This document shows positions 1 through 12,194 of a stretch of DNA of 64,000 nt, piece after piece. Each line of letters starts with the position of its first letter. The first letter of the stretch is position 1. Origin of the DNA: Phytophthora quininea (Eukaryota > Oomycota > Peronosporomycetes > Peronosporales > Peronosporaceae); assembly GCA_011947345.1 (NCBI GenBank), contig JAAVTG010000519.1, forward strand, positions 372,001-436,000, in the 5' to 3' direction. The translations under genes and the position numbers were made by a program. The notes beneath the pieces are model-generated. The model worked only from the letters and a program-made list of their open reading frames with translations, did no database searches and had not been told where the DNA came from.

Positions 1-2
1 CT

Positions 3-179
3 TGGGTGAGAGCCACATCACTTTACGCTGACTGCGAGGTTGTTGGTGTCGAGGACGATGCTGTTGGCGTTGAAGTGCCTGAGGGTTTCGTGAGCGAAAT
101 GCTGTCCAACCTATGCGCAGTGGACATGAGAAGCGGTGAAATCGCCCGCAGCGGCCTCGTCGATGCTGGTGGTGACTAA
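3..179 (+). CDS. 3' end of an unrecognised gene cut by the left edge
   Basis: An uninterrupted frame of 58 codons runs from the window edge to a TAA at 177-179. It is acidic and valine-rich (for example VVGVEDDAVGVEVPEGF) and ends in SGLVDAGGD. The base composition is higher in G+C than the A+T-rich sequence that follows, which fits a coding end. No family is recognised. It may be the tail of a gene or retroelement polyprotein lying to the left, or a chance open frame. Confidence 0.3.
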   Translation, partial: WVRATSLYADCEVVGVEDDAVGVEVPEGFVSEMLSNLCAVDMRSGEIARSGLVDAGGD

Positions 180-1047
180 ATGTCCGTGCTACTCTAAGCG
201 TTGGTGCTGGGACGAGCGGCAGGGCAGCAAGCGAGAAGGCTGCAATGGAGATTCTTGCAGAAGGTGGAGACGCCGATTTGTCGTTGCTTCAGCTTCCTGC
301 TTAGTCTGGCCTCACTGACTGCAATTCTTTCACTAAACCTACATAATATACAACAGTCTTGCATGGATTCGTTCTCACTGTACCTTCACCGCATACCGTT
401 AGTTTTCGCAGTGATAGAGAGCCCTCTTGAACAGCAAATCGTGTAGTTGCGAAGTTCTTCCGTTCTCAAGCTTTAATCGAGTTTATTCAATTTATAAATT
501 TTTATACAATACACAGCACAACATGTCCGTTTACACCTCAATATTATAATTCCATTCATCTGCGTGGTGTTAGCTCACGGGGGGGTTACAGTTCGATAAC
601 TGGCATAACAAAATCATTTGAAAATCGTGTTGCTAAAGAATATTTGTGTATCGAAATTTCAATAGAGAGGATTGTTAACGTTTGTCCCGAGCTTTTAAAT
701 CAATATACGTAAGAAGCTAAGAATATTTAAGCGTTAATTTGAGAACATGTTTGCTATAATACCGCTGGACCCCAAATGTCATTGCAATTAAAACTTTTCA
801 TATCTAGCAATCTATCTGTCGACGCGAGGAGCAGGACTGGCATCACGACCAGCAGGCATGTGCCAACCTGGTACGTCTCGTGTACGCCATCCTCGTGCCA
901 TACTGATTGTTGCCGCCACCCTTGACCTCTTGGTGCTTCTTGTGTTGTGAGCTTGGTTACCGCACATACCAAAATATCAGCGCACTTATGTATTTTGAGA
1001 TTATTAGCATATGCACTTCACGTTGGAGCCGTATCTGGCTAAGGCTG
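180..1047. other. A+T-rich intergenic stretch
   Basis: Only short frames without ATG starts or recognisable motifs are present. The stretch from about 470 to 760 is clearly A+T-rich. Nothing functional is seen. Confidence 0.5.
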
Positions 1048-2296
1048 TTATAATATAATGTGATATGTACATACCATGCCGTACCTACGATACATAGATG
1101 CGATGTTCATAAAACAAAGTGTAAAGTTCTTCACCTCTTCCTTCAAAGCCTCTACCTCCATCTCGTGAGTTTTCCGCAAAGTGCCCAGCTCATCCTCGTG
1201 CACATTTGCTACTGCCGCCAGCTTCTCCTCTGCGAACGCCTCCATCGCATATGCTAGTTGGGCATCCTCCGCCGTTATGTCCGTCAGCACGGTTCTGAAA
1301 ACTTGCCCCTCGTTGTCATGCGCTTCATTGAGCTTGAAGCGTTTCTTCTCGTGTGTTTCCGTGAGCTTGGCGTGTTCCTACTTGAGGGCCTTTCAATATC
1401 ACCATGATCCGCGTATTTTCTAATGGTCACGCTTATATTTCTAAACCATTTTTCATTACCGTAAACTGTATGTATTATAGAAATAGTCGTCTGAAAGAGG
1501 ATCACATCGTTCAAACTCTAGGATCTTTCCGAATAGCAGACATTTCTGTCCCTCGAGTTTCTTCCTCACCTCTTTCGAGATCACTTGAAATGCAAGTTGA
1601 TTGCGGGGCATCTTGTGCATGTGCACAATAGCATGATCGTCCAGGAGTTGGTGAATAACTTTGTTGTCGAATATTAATTTCAAATTGGCGATAATTTTCG
1701 GGCGGGACAGTGGCCTCGATACTAAATACCGCGTCTCTCAGGGGTCTGGGTTGAGGATTCTCAGCGAGGCTAAGAAGCGGTTCTGCGTCAATGATCCCTT
1801 TTTCATAGGCATCATAAACAAGACCGAGGCAGTCCTCATTCACTCCCGCTTTGGCTGGTTGGTCTTCGTCCTGGCCATGCGTGTCTCGACGAAATTCGTG
1901 ACCTCCTCTCAGGAGGTCATCAATGAATAATCCCACATCTGGTGTGCCGTTACCGGGAGGTTTATACCCTCGTCCTCCGTCCTGTGGGACGTTCTCCGGA
2001 GGGGCTATCCCGGGGCCGTTCAACTTCGTTTTCCATCGCAACATCTTGTTACATTGGCGGCGAAGTGGGGTGGCTTCTGCCTTCATGAGCTGGGAACTCG
2101 TGCTGGGGGACATTGGGTTGCATCTCCATGGTGGCGAAGTTGAAAAGTCGGTAGTTTCAGGTCTCAAGTGAGTCTTAAGCTGCAAATTGAGAACTAATAT
2201 AACTCCTTCTAGGACTTTACATCTGAGTTCTGAGACTGGATATGTCTTAATTTGCAGATCCCAAGCGCTTGTTCTGTTCACGACACCTGTATACAA
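1048..2296 (-). pseudogene. Broken coiled-coil protein remnant
   Basis: Reading leftwards, three pieces of one protein can be followed in different frames. The first (about 2296-1690) has no clear motif. The second (about 1690-1500) contains IIANLKLIFDNK and KEVRKKLEG. The third (about 1400-1085) is a charged, heptad-like segment containing KLTETHEKKRFKLNEAHD and EVEALKEEVKNF. A frameshift lies near 1690 and an in-frame stop sits in the third piece. The pieces together look like an alpha-helical coiled-coil protein that has decayed. No family is recognised, and an unannotated transposon gene is an alternative. Confidence 0.35.
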
Positions 2297-2668
2297 AGGT
2301 CTAACTTACCATTTAAATGAATCTAGTATTCGTTGTTCGTGAGATAATAATTCTGTCAGCGCTGCCAAGATACAGACTTTCAACACTCGTCGGTATAACA
2401 AGAAAACATGATGACCAAGTGGTAGAATGTGTTACCTAAGAGCACGTACCCACTCCGCTAGTTCAAATCGTGACACTCACTCCCGACATGTCCGATAGTG
2501 TTGCGCTATTCTGCAAGTGCAAATTTGCCCTTGTGACCTTTCAAGATTCAAGATGGAGAAGAAGGCCTCCCCCAAATAAAGTGCTCGCAAGAGCTGGCTA
2601 AGGCTGCCGAAGCCGCAGCTACGCGCAACATTCGCCATGAAGACTATCTGCAGATCAGGCGCAACCGC

Positions 2669-4491
2669 ATGTTCGATCGACTCGAAGATCTGTACAAGGA
2701 CTACCTGGCGGCAAGAGGCGCCAGCGGCTCGACTTCAGACGCAACGACGCCGGCGGCAACCAGCGAGGCTAGATTGGAGTCATCATCATTGAGAGCCATA
2801 TGCGATCCTCAGGCTCTTTCGTTTACGATTATTAGGACGGGAGGAGCTGGCGATGCCTTGCAAGCAACCAACAGTACACCAGAGGGCAACACATATCGGC
2901 CTTTCAAGAGCCCAATGCCAGATCATTGTAGTCATAGTGTTTTGCCTGACTCCGTTAACACTGGGTCGCCGTTGTCGTTGTTTCGGTTGATGTGGACTCA
3001 AGAACTAATGAAGACGATCACAAATAACACAAACGAGTACGTGGCATCTCTAGCAACAAAACCGAAGCACAAATTGAGGACAGAGGAATGGCATGAGTTG
3101 ACCGTTGAAGAGCTTTCAATATGGGTGGCTATAGTGATTTACTTTGGAGTCTTTCGCGTTGCTCGTCCGCGTGATTGTTGGTCGACCTGTCCTGATTTCC
3201 CAACGTGGCCTGTGGTGGATTACATGAGCCAGAGGAGATTTGAAGAAATTCGATGTATGCTACATCTATCACCAACACGAAATAGTAAAGACACGGGCTC
3301 CAAAACGTGGACCGACAAGGTCGAGCCGGTGGCTACCCAACTTCGAACGGCATTCAAGACTCACTTTCTCCCTCAGACCAATGTTGCAGTGGACGAAATG
3401 ATGATTCGGTTCACCGGAAAGTCAGTACACAAGGTGAACATGCCGAAAAAACCTATTACGGAGGGATACAAAATCTATGCCTTATGTGATCATGGATATT
3501 GCTACGCTTTTTCGTTTCACTCTCCCTATAGTTGTGACGAAGAGGTGGTTATCGAACCTGACTTGACTACCACCGGCGAAATGGTGCTGCACCTTGCGCG
3601 CCAGCTTCCGTATCGCTCTCACAAATTTAATATTTACATGGACAACTACTACGGGCATTTTAGGCTTTATGAAAAACTTCGCGAAATGGGAATCGGTGCA
3701 TGCGGTACGGTAAACTCGAGAACTCAAAATTTCCCTTCAAGCATGGATATTAGATCCAAGAAACGGAAAGTTCCTTGGAACTCACTTGGTTCCAAAGTGG
3801 TCGAAAATGTACTTATCGTTACTTGGATGGATAAACAACCCATTCAGATGCTAACTACGATTCATGATATTCATGGGGAAGAGTGGTTTGTAAAGAAAAG
3901 TCGTCGTCGTCCCCCTGAACCGGCTATCAAGAAGCCTGCGTACGTGCAACAAGCATTTGGAGATTCTCGAGAGATTATTGTAAATGTACCTCGCCTCATA
4001 CATGACTACAACCAATACATGAATGGTATCGACATTAGTGATCAGCTACGAGGGTATTATTCAACGCAGCTCGTGGCAAGCAGGAATTGGTTGCCGTTAT
4101 TTTTCTGGCTGGTAGATACTACTATTGTGAACGCATTCCTCATCCACAAAGCCAGTGAAGGAAAAAAGCACTGACGCATCGACATTTTAGAGTACATCTT
4201 GCTTGGGAAATGCTTTGGGATGCCGCTCGGACGGGCTATAGGTCTCGAAAACGTCAGAGGAAGTCGTCGGGATCATTATCGCTAAAAACGGTTGATGTCG
4301 CAGTCCAGACAGAGCCTCCCCAAGCACAATACACAGGCCACCTGTCAAGCTTGGTGAAAAATCGACACCGCTGCGCACTTTGTGCCAGCAAGCTGCCAGC
4401 AGGCAAGGCAACGGAGGCGCCTCAGACAAAGTTTAGATGCGAGGCTTGCGGCATGTACTTGTGTTGCAACAGCAGCAGGAATTGCTTTTAG
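2669..4491 (+). pseudogene. piggyBac-type transposase (PGBD), one frameshift before the C-terminal zinc domain
   Basis: This is a DDE_Tnp_1_7 (piggyBac) transposase. From the ATG at 2669 it shows the three family blocks with acidic residues: VDEMMIRFTGK (D242), IYMDNYYGHF (D325) and MNGIDISDQLRGYY (D455 or D458). The first frame stops at 4172-4174. The next frame, entered by one missing base in the A-run at 4162-4167, continues to 4491. It ends in the cysteine-rich, RING-like tail typical of the family (RCALCASKL, RCEACGMYLCC). Active piggyBac proteins excise and insert DNA at TTAA. The frame is also open upstream to about 2530, and a short frame from an ATG at 2488 may be a lost N-terminus, so the true start is uncertain. 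No convincing terminal repeats were found. It could be intact if the A-run is a sequencing error. Confidence 0.8.
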
Positions 4492-6129
4492 AGCAGCATC
4501 TCAAATCTGAAAAATAGTCTGTCTAACGCTAAATTTCTAAGATAATGCAACACAAAGGGGTATTGCCAGTAGGACGACGACAACCGAAAAGGGAGACGAT
4601 GTTTTTGCAGTTGTTGTAACGCCACTATCGAAACAATGAGACGGAGGCGAGGCTGGTTGACGTCTCCAATGCTATCGATTGATACGTCCCTCTTCAGCTT
4701 GCTTCGTACCCGGGGAAGGTGTGTGTGACGTAGCGAGAGTCGCATTACCGTCGCCTGGAGTCGAACCTTGACTCCGTGGAGTTATCATCATGTTGGTCAG
4801 GTGTTGATGAACAGAGATACGTAGACACGTGTGTGTCGAGGCAGAACGCCACCGACAGGTAGAGCAGTGGGTTGGCGCTTAGTGGAAGTTTCACTTGCAC
4901 CGCAGGGTTCAAGTTCTCAAGTAAATGAAGCTCGTGCCAAATACCACTGCTCCTCAGCAATTAGATTTAGTATAGCAATACCAAACCAAGCAATATTCCT
5001 TTCCTATCCTACTGATTGTTCGCATACAACACAGCCAGTGCTAACGATTGTCCTTCGTATAGTGAAGTCTCGATAGTCGTTTGCCGCAGTCTCCATAGCA
5101 CACCATCAATAATCCGTGGTGATTATGTCACACTGTCTGCTGTGGTCTACAGCTTGGTTCACCTCTCCGTCATTAAGCACAGCAACGCAGCAACGGCTGC
5201 ACCTCACAGGAATGCGGTGGGGACGCTTGGACGCGTACGCATAGCCACAGCATCGATCGTTTCCTTGAACCGCAGCGAAATGCCCAGTGGCTACAGGCCA
5301 CATACGCAGGGTGATGGGATATATTTAGTGCGTGCTGCTGTGTCAACTACACCTCTCCTGCTGCTGTTATGAGCGCATTTGAAGCTGCATGCTCGTGACG
5401 CGGTAAACACCACCGAAACCAGGGGTCATTCATATAATTCACAACGTTTTGGGAGAAGATTGCTCTTGCAGTCGACTGGGGAGGCTAGGGATGACATAGG
5501 CGTTGGACACTGACTCGCTTATTTCATATGAGGACAGGTCATGAATTTCTGTGTAGCAAAGTTGCGATCGCTTTTCCGGTCAGATCATTGTTTATGAAGG
5601 ATAGAGCAAGAGCGGGCCGCCAAAAGCTAATATCAACTTTTATGCAGTCATGAGTATACCTCTAAACAATTATAAATTGAAGATAGAATTAGTGTAGTCA
5701 CCTTATACAATAAAGTTCGCGCCTCTAAGAAGTCTGTCCTTCAGTCACACATTGGGGCGATATGATTGGTTTCGTAAAACATTAAGTCAGTACGATTTGA
5801 TGCACATATATTAAACCACTACTGACAGCGAAGCTGACAAAGAAGGCTACCCGTCGTCGGGTTTTCCGTTTCGCACACAAAACGAATGTGTGGTGCGAAG
5901 AAGAAACACCAGCACTCCCGTCGCTTTCCTATTGGAATTGCCCATACGATGACAGCTTGAAGTGTTTTAACACAATTGGTTGTGTAATACGACAAGTACT
6001 ACAAATTCACGAATTTCAATAATTTAAATGCTTCCAATTGTAAAAGCCGTTTTACGCATAAATGTTTTAATCTGTCAATGTTCGACAAGCTTGCCGCTTC
6101 CTATTTGCTCTCGGCATGATAAGATCCCC
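4492..6129. other. Intergenic sequence without supported genes
   Basis: Several frames of 60-120 codons exist, but they lack family motifs, overlap on both strands and mostly lack ATG starts. A few tRNA-like words occur near 4745-4930, but they do not fold into a tRNA. From about 5520 the sequence becomes A+T-rich. Confidence 0.5.
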
Positions 6130-6390
6130 ATGGACTCCGAGATGGCTCACCAAGTGCATCACGCTCAAGCCGAAACGAATCGAATTGCCAGGGGCATGGA
6201 TTGATCGCGCAAAATGGAATTCATCGTTGAAGCTTTGCTTTGCCGCCCGGTCGAGGTACGCCAGTTTCCTGCGGATCGTGCGGAGCTCTCCAGGCTACTA
6301 CAGGAAGTTAACGACAGCATCGACTTACAAAGTGCTTGCATCGAGTATTGAGCAATACGTATGCAATGCTGTAAGCGAATTACAATAAGA
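6130..6390 (+). pseudogene. Possible gene remnant
   Basis: From the ATG at 6130 one frame reads as a helical, charged protein with segments MAHQVHHAQAETNRIARG, then EVRQFPADRAELSRLLQEV. It is broken by two in-frame stops, one after 24 codons and one near 6350. The composition looks coding, unlike the flanks. No family is recognised, and chance cannot be excluded. Confidence 0.25.
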
Positions 6391-6716
6391 TCAAGCAAGA
6401 TTATCTACACCACAGCGATCTCCTGGGTGATGAGGTGACAGCCTCATTTACTGCCTACAATAAGAAACGAGGAATTGCAGTCTAAAACACACATTTATAA
6501 TGGACCCAATGCATTCATTTACTAACATCTTTGAAACATCAGGTGAAGAGTAGCTAATAAAAATATAATTGAAATTTAAGTATGTATATTCTGCCAATTG
6601 AGACTAAGTTTGACTGCTAAAGTTCCCAACGATGCCAAGACGAATTTGTGCAAGTTTGCTGTTGAATCGTAGAAGCAGGGAAACTATAGTCCTATATTAC
6701 TGTCACGTCAGGTTAA

Positions 6717-6745
6717 TATGTTGGAGTATGCGATACTCCAACATA
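6717..6745. repeat. 13-bp perfect inverted repeat with 3-nt loop
   Basis: Arms 6717-6729 and 6733-6745 are exact reverse complements around GCG. The site sits in non-coding sequence about 0.5 kb left of the Mutator-like element. It is short enough to be incidental. Confidence 0.6.
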
Positions 6746-7258
6746 CGCGATGGAAATCTAAGTAGCAGTAGAAGGGCGAGAGAAGCGAGATTTTGGAGGG
6801 GATACGTTCCGACCGCGCGACAAGTCAAGTATCACAGAGTTTACGGAAATATACCTTACTCGACTGGCAATACTCCCGAGTGTCCCACATGTTTTGTTAG
6901 CGACCAAACAAACGCTGGACGTCTCCACTCTAAGCAAGATGTGGCCAAGGTAGCCTATGCTCTGATAATGTTGTTACGACCATTTTAATCCCGATGTGCC
7001 ACGACTTAGACTCCAGCTGTTCCCTAACAATGGCCTACTAATAACAATCGTAATCTGTAGATAACTGATATCTGTGACGCACCGTTCTTCGATTAATTCC
7101 TGCGAGTTGTGACGAAGTCGGGCCCCTGTCAATTGATTCCCGAGATTAAGTCGATTCAGAGAAATACATATCCAAACGTACCTTCTTCCGCTGATACTAC
7201 TCCTTGCGCGTTTTTGCTTGATCAACGAGATGGTGCTGATACCGCAGTTTGACTTAGA

Positions 7259-7346
7259 CGGACGGGTTCGTGGTTCTCCGCAAGCAGGCGCGTTAGCACT
7301 CGCGTTTGTGCTTCGCAGGACATGTCAGATGTGCACTAATTGGGGC
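7259..7346 (+). repeat. Left terminal inverted repeat of the MULE
   Basis: This 88-bp arm matches the reverse complement of 9501-9588 at 82 of 88 positions. The inner end reads TGCACTAATTGGGGC. Both arms encode the same accidental peptide (RTCQMCTNWG), which is how the pairing shows up in translation. Confidence 0.85.
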
Positions 7347-7356
7347 CACAAAATCG

Positions 7357-8980
7357 CTAGAGCTGGCCCGTTAAGAATTGAGAGTCCACTACGTACTTTT
7401 GCGCCTCAACAGCATCGGCAACTTGTTGTTCAAGGAGTCGCTTTTTGCTCTTGGTGCTCCTGTTGAATAGAATGCGCTTGGGTGGATTATGTGAGCCAGC
7501 CCGGGTGTAAAGCGCAAAAGCAAATGCACACACTGTCCATGCTTGTAAAAATATTTGCGAGGGCACGACCGAATTTTTATGTCAACCATCCATCCTGCTT
7601 GGGGCTGCTCGTCGCGCTCAATTCGAGCGTCATTGATACCAAAGTGGGCTGGAATATTCACAGTATCTACATTGTTTTTCTTCGCCTTCACAAAATTCGT
7701 GGCACTTCGTGAGATAGCACCAGTATGCAATGTTGAAAGTTTTGAGTAAACGTATCATCTAGAGGTGGTGTCTTCACAATAAGCTTACTGCGTCTGAGCT
7801 CTGTGGCTCTAGTTTTCAATTTTGAGGAGGCTACGCGTTTTGTTTGAAAATCTCCACCACGAAGACTCTCCGTATGACAGCATTTTTCGAGTTGATGTAT
7901 CAATAGACCCATTTTCATCCTTTCACGCAGCATATACGTCTATTTAATTTTTGCATTGAAAGCTTCCACGGGATTATTTGTGGTAGCATAACCAATAGGC
8001 GAATGATAACACTGCCACTTTACAAACGCTTCTGATAACCACTGCTTGACGAAATAACTTCCAAAATTCACAATATCGGGATCTGCTAGCCGCCTTCTTA
8101 CTGCTCCTGCCTTTTTAGCGTGAAATTCAAAACTTGTACGTGCAAAATGCATCTCAAAAATATCTGCCACCACTAGACTCCGTTTTGTTGGAGGGATCGA
8201 TTTACTTCGTTCTTCAACTTTAGGAATGAGATGATAAACAAATCAGAATTTCCAATTGACAATCCACAAATACTGATGAGATGGCATTGTTTTGCGCAAG
8301 ATCTGCATCTCCCATGATGTAATGAAGAATTAGTGATTTTTGTATTACTCGAACGTAAATTGACCTCAGCAATTCCAATGCAACAGAATAGTGATCTTTT
8401 TCTTGTTAAGATGAAACAAATAATGCTACCATATCAAATGTTCGTGCATGATCAGAAATTCCACAAACAAAAATCAGATACGCAACTTGGTTGAGTTTGT
8501 AGGTCCCGTCGATATGAAACACAAAAGACCTCGGGTCTCGAACCAACTTCTTCAGGAGCAATGTAGTTGTATAGCCAATGAAAAATGGATCTGTTCCCGT
8601 GCCTTCGCCAACAACAGGCGCTCCGTCAGCGTTGGTTTGCTTGAGAATGAAAATGCATCTGCGTCATCTTTAAGACCGCTAAAAGTACGAGCCTTTATAA
8701 GATTTTCGAGAGCATCCACATCATCCGCGTTACCGAGCTCTGTCTTCCTGCTATATACCACAAAATTGTGAACTTTATCCAATTTGGGGACTCTGTCCGC
8801 CGAAGCATCATGCGGAAGAGCAACCAAAATGCGCGCTGGCTTGAAACCTTCCTTACACAACATACGGGCTCTCAGTTTTTGTGCAGCAGTCAACCTGCCG
8901 TCATAGGTCTCAACTTCCTTAATCAATTGCTGAGAGGTTTCGAACAGATTAACTAAACCAGTTTTATCACAAGTCGTCAC
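7357..8980 (-). pseudogene. MULE transposase with SWIM zinc finger, degraded
   Basis: The N-terminal part begins near 8980 (MTTCDKTGL) and shifts frame near 8590. The catalytic core then reads FVFHIDGTYKLNQ (first Asp at 8508-8510), YIMGDADLAQ (second Asp at about 8307) and ATTNNPVEAFN (Glu at 7964-7966). This is the DDE order of Mutator transposases. After an in-frame TAG just past that block, the frame continues to YFYKHGQCVHLL, a SWIM-type finger in which one expected Cys is Arg. A further shift leads to the C-terminal tail ending near 7357. At least three stops and two or three frameshifts make this a true pseudogene. Confidence 0.8.
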
Positions 8981-9500
8981 CCTGCCTCTCTAAGTGCACT
9001 GCAGTGAAGGTGTGCTTGCCGTTTCACACGTGAGTGATGCACACTTCAGAAGATGGTATCGCATCATGTGCAGTCGAGGGCCGACACACACCGTATAGGT
9101 TCTAACCTTGCTATCACTCACACTCCTTGGTTTCATCTTATCAACACACTATCCGCTAGTTTCTGCGTAAAGCGGCAGCCCAGCTGCACCCATTCAAGGG
9201 AGCGGCCTATTCTACAGCTCTGCCGACAGCTAGAGCACTATCGAATCCATGCGTTACACTAGTGTAGGCACTGGAAGACACACACACGAACGGCTGGTTC
9301 TGCTGGAGGAATCACAAGTCCTACAGCACCATCAAATCAAATCGTTAGACCACAGCTAGCGCACCACCTAAAGCGCCACATCACCGCCAAACATACTGGT
9401 TTGCGCAAATGGCTTGGCGGCTCCTCCTGGAAGTCACAGCACCTGTCAAGTGGCTGTCAAGTCGTCGACTGGCGCGTCTCCACCTACAGCGACGCGGAAA

Positions 9501-9588
9501 GCCCCAATTAGTGCACATCTGACATGTCCTGCGAAGAACAAACCCGAGTGCTAACGCACCTGCTTGTGGAGAACCACAAACCCATCCG
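9501..9588 (-). repeat. Right terminal inverted repeat of the MULE
   Basis: This is the partner of the left arm at about 93% identity, so the element is not very recent. The mismatches are scattered single substitutions with no indels. Confidence 0.85.
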
Positions 9589-9937
9589 TGTGTGGCCGCT
9601 GCCACACTCTGCTCGCTGCTGCTGCTCGTGGCGGGCCCCCAAACTCCGTTTGCCGAATGGAGGAGATTTCCCTGCTCAACGGTCGCTTCTTTTCGCCGAC
9701 TGTTTTGGCGTGGTTAACCCTGTCGTTCGACGTGGGCGACCTTGCTCAAGTCATAGGAGGTTTTGACCGAAAAGATGGGAGAATTTTGTATTTCCTCACG
9801 TGGCGATCGAGCCGAAGTTCTCAGTTTATATTTCTTTTAGAATGCATAAATAAGTCAGTTTCAGAATTTAATGTACAGGTGTGTGTTTATCTCTCGAAAC
9901 TGTGCATGCGGTAACTTGCTGGTCAGTAGCGTTCGCG
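9589..9937. other. Upstream region of the AGC kinase
   Basis: This is non-coding sequence between the MULE and the kinase start. It becomes T-rich from about 9780, as expected of an oomycete 5' flank. No precise core promoter motif could be fixed. Confidence 0.4.
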
Positions 9938-11656
9938 ATGGCGACCATGCTAACTAAGGCCGAGACCGAAGACTTTGAGGCCGCCGAGGTGCCTGTCCAA
10001 GTGCTCACTACTGCTGTGCGCCCCCGACGCCGCGCATCGATGAGAAAACGACCAAGACCGGGCGCTTCACCTTCAAAAAGCTCAACCCCAAGACCGAGGC
10101 CATCAAGGAGAGCGAGCATGAGGACGAACTGGCGTTATCTTCTCCGGCCTCTGCAGTCTCATCGGGCTCGGACAGCACCAGCAGCTTAAGCACTGCTACA
10201 AGCACCAACAAGCAGCCAGTGGGGCCGCAGGACTTCGACTTGCTCTGTGTCATTGGCATGGGGGCCTTTGGCAAGGTCATCCAAGTGCGACACACTCCCA
10301 CGGACGAGATCTTGGCCATGAAGGTAGGATATTTCCAGCCTTGTGTTAAGTTATTGGGTTGTTAACAGCTTTGTGCGTAGATTGTGTCGAACAAGTACAT
10401 CGTGCAGCACAATTCCGTGTCGTACTTGCAGGCCGAGAGAGACATCATGACCAAGATCAACCATCCTTTCCTGATCAGTCTCCGCTACGCGTTCCAGACC
10501 AAGTCCAACGTGTACTTGGTCATGCCGTTCGTGGCCGGAGGAGAGCTGTTCCACCACCTGCACAAGGAAGGGCTTCTACTGGAGAGCTCAGCCAAGTTCT
10601 ACGCGGCTGAAATGGTGCTGGCACTCGAGCACCTGCACTCGAGAGGCATCATTCATCGGTAATAGTTTGCGATTAATTCTCGTGGTTGCCGTTTAACTCA
10701 CACTTGTTGATGCTGTAGTGACCTGAAGCCTGAAAACATTTTGCTTGGCGCGGATGGACATATCCGCCTGACGGATTTTGGCCTCGCTAAGGAGATGACG
10801 GATGTGAGTAAATACTCCTCCTCCATGGGGGCGAACGATATGCTAATGGACTCCATTTCCCATAGGAGGACGACTCGACGAGTACCATGTGCGGCACGAA
10901 CGGTAGGTTCGGTTGGGCACATATTATTTTGTGAGTTACTTTGCTGATACTAATTATTTTCTTCTTGGTAATAGAGTACATGCCTCCTGAGATGATCCGC
11001 CGCAAGGCATACAACAATGCTGTGGACTGGTGGGCACTCGGTGCACTCATCTACGAAATGGTGACGGGCTACCCACCATTCCGACACAAGAACCGCAAGA
11101 AACTGCACCACAAGATTCTGAACGAAAAGGTGAGTATCGACTAATGCCATTTACGCATTGATTCAATGAACGGTTAACATAACGTTGTATCCTGCAGCTC
11201 CCGCTGCCCAAGTGGCTCGGGTCCGACACTCATTCCATCCTGAGGCAACTGCTGGAGAGAAATGTGGACAAGCGACTGGGCTCCGGCAAGTCCACGATGT
11301 TCCAGGTGAAGGGCGTGCAGGCCATCAAGAAGCACGCCTTCTTCAAGGGCATCGACTGGGCCTTGCTGGAGCAGAAGAAGGTCCAGCCGCCGATCTTGCC
11401 GAACGTCATGAGCAACACGGACACGACGTATTTCTCGGAGGAGTTCACGACGCAAGCTGTGGGGCGACGCAGCCGCATCGACAGCGCGAGCGCGGGTGGC
11501 GACTCCAAGAAGCTCTTTGCGCGCTTCTCGTGGGTTGCGGACGAGGCCCCGAGCTTTGCGGACGTTGTCCGTGCTGGCGCTTCCAAGGAGGCAATGGACG
11601 CGCTGGAAGCCGATGTCACTAAGGTCTCGCTTGCCGATGAGCCGGAGACCATCTGA
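9938..11656 (+). CDS. AGC-family serine/threonine protein kinase (S6K/SGK/AKT-like)
   Basis: Six exons are visible: 9938-10323, 10381-10658, 10719-10803, 10866-10902, 10975-11129 and 11198-11656. The introns are 57-72 bp with GT..AG ends. The phases join without loss if one base is missing in the C-run at about 10020-10025, giving about 466 residues. The kinase domain shows the glycine loop GMGAFGKV (about 105-112), ATP lysine K129, HRDLKPEN (D223), DFG (D241) and an activation-loop Thr in STMCGT (about 257), as in S6K/PKA-type enzymes. The C-terminal extension carries a hydrophobic motif FARFSW (S425), the usual TORC2/PDK1 docking and phosphosite region. AGC kinases act in growth and nutrient signalling. 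The acidic, Ser/Thr-rich N-terminus has no lipid-binding domain, so an AKT-type PH domain is absent. Subfamily assignment is an inference. Confidence 0.85.
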
Positions 11657-12165
11657 ACGACGGTGGGCAAGAAGCACGGCCTACTAGATGGTTTGTATTT
11701 GCATAGACGACAGTTGTTAGTGCGGCAAGTGGATGACTGCTTGCTTCGAATACATTTCCGAGACAAGGTGTTAGCGTAGTGTTCATAACTCGATGCTCAC
11801 TTTCTTAGCTGCAGATGATAATGAAAGGCAACACACCAAAGCTGACTGCAATGTCCTTCGCCAAAGGTTGCGGTGGTGCCGGCGGCCCATCTTGGATACA
11901 CCTTCCGCGATTCGACTACAAAATCCAACGCTGCCGACACTTTCGTCCCGGCGGTGGGCCCGCGGGCTCGTTTGGAAGGCAGTCTCGAGGTGAATGGTGA
12001 TGAAAGGCAAGCAAGCAACGCATCTGTCCATGGCACCGACTCCCAACGAGAACGGCGCTGCTGACTTGGCTCTGGTTTGACAAGCGTCAGAATGATTGTA
12101 CGTGTGGCGACATCATTTTTGTGGTGTGTGTGGTGCAGTAGTCGCACGAGGAAGTCAGCCGAACG
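11657..12165. other. Intergenic region between AGC kinase and ABCA
   Basis: About 0.5 kb of non-coding sequence. Frames on both strands are shadows without motifs. It should contain the kinase terminator and the ABCA promoter. Confidence 0.4.
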
Positions 12166-12180
12166 TCAGTCTCCAAAATC
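12166..12180 (+). promoter_or_regulatory. Candidate oomycete initiator (INR/FPR-like) of the ABCA gene
   Basis: TCAGTCTCCAAAATC lies 14-29 bases before the ATG at 12195. It resembles the oomycete core promoter (TCAYTYY initiator followed by a CAWTT-like flanking region). A very similar word stands at the same kind of distance before the acyl-CoA oxidase. The match is partial. Confidence 0.4.
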
Positions 12181-12194
12181 GCTTTATCATCGAC

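Larger units (their letters stand above)
7259..9588 (-). mobile_element. Mutator-like DNA transposon (MULE), about 2.33 kb, non-autonomous now
   Basis: The element is bounded by 88-bp terminal inverted repeats at 7259-7346 and 9501-9588 that differ at six positions. It encloses a decayed minus-strand transposase of the oomycete MULE type. Long terminal repeats and a transposase with a SWIM finger are hallmarks of Mutator-like elements. A clean 8-10 bp target duplication could not be seen at the outer ends, so the exact borders may extend a few bases or the duplication has mutated. Confidence 0.8.

Noticed and set aside
4745..4930. tRNA-like words (GGTTCAAGTTC; GGTTCGACTCC on the minus strand)
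   Set aside because: Arms do not pair into a cloverleaf and there is no acceptor stem.
7218..7466. Plus-strand 82-codon frame with CQMCTNWG
   Set aside because: The same peptide appears at 9381-9605 on the minus strand because both lie in the MULE terminal repeats; it is not a gene.
11174..11766. Long minus-strand frames opposite the kinase exon 6
   Set aside because: They are shadows of the AGC kinase codons; the plus strand carries all motifs.
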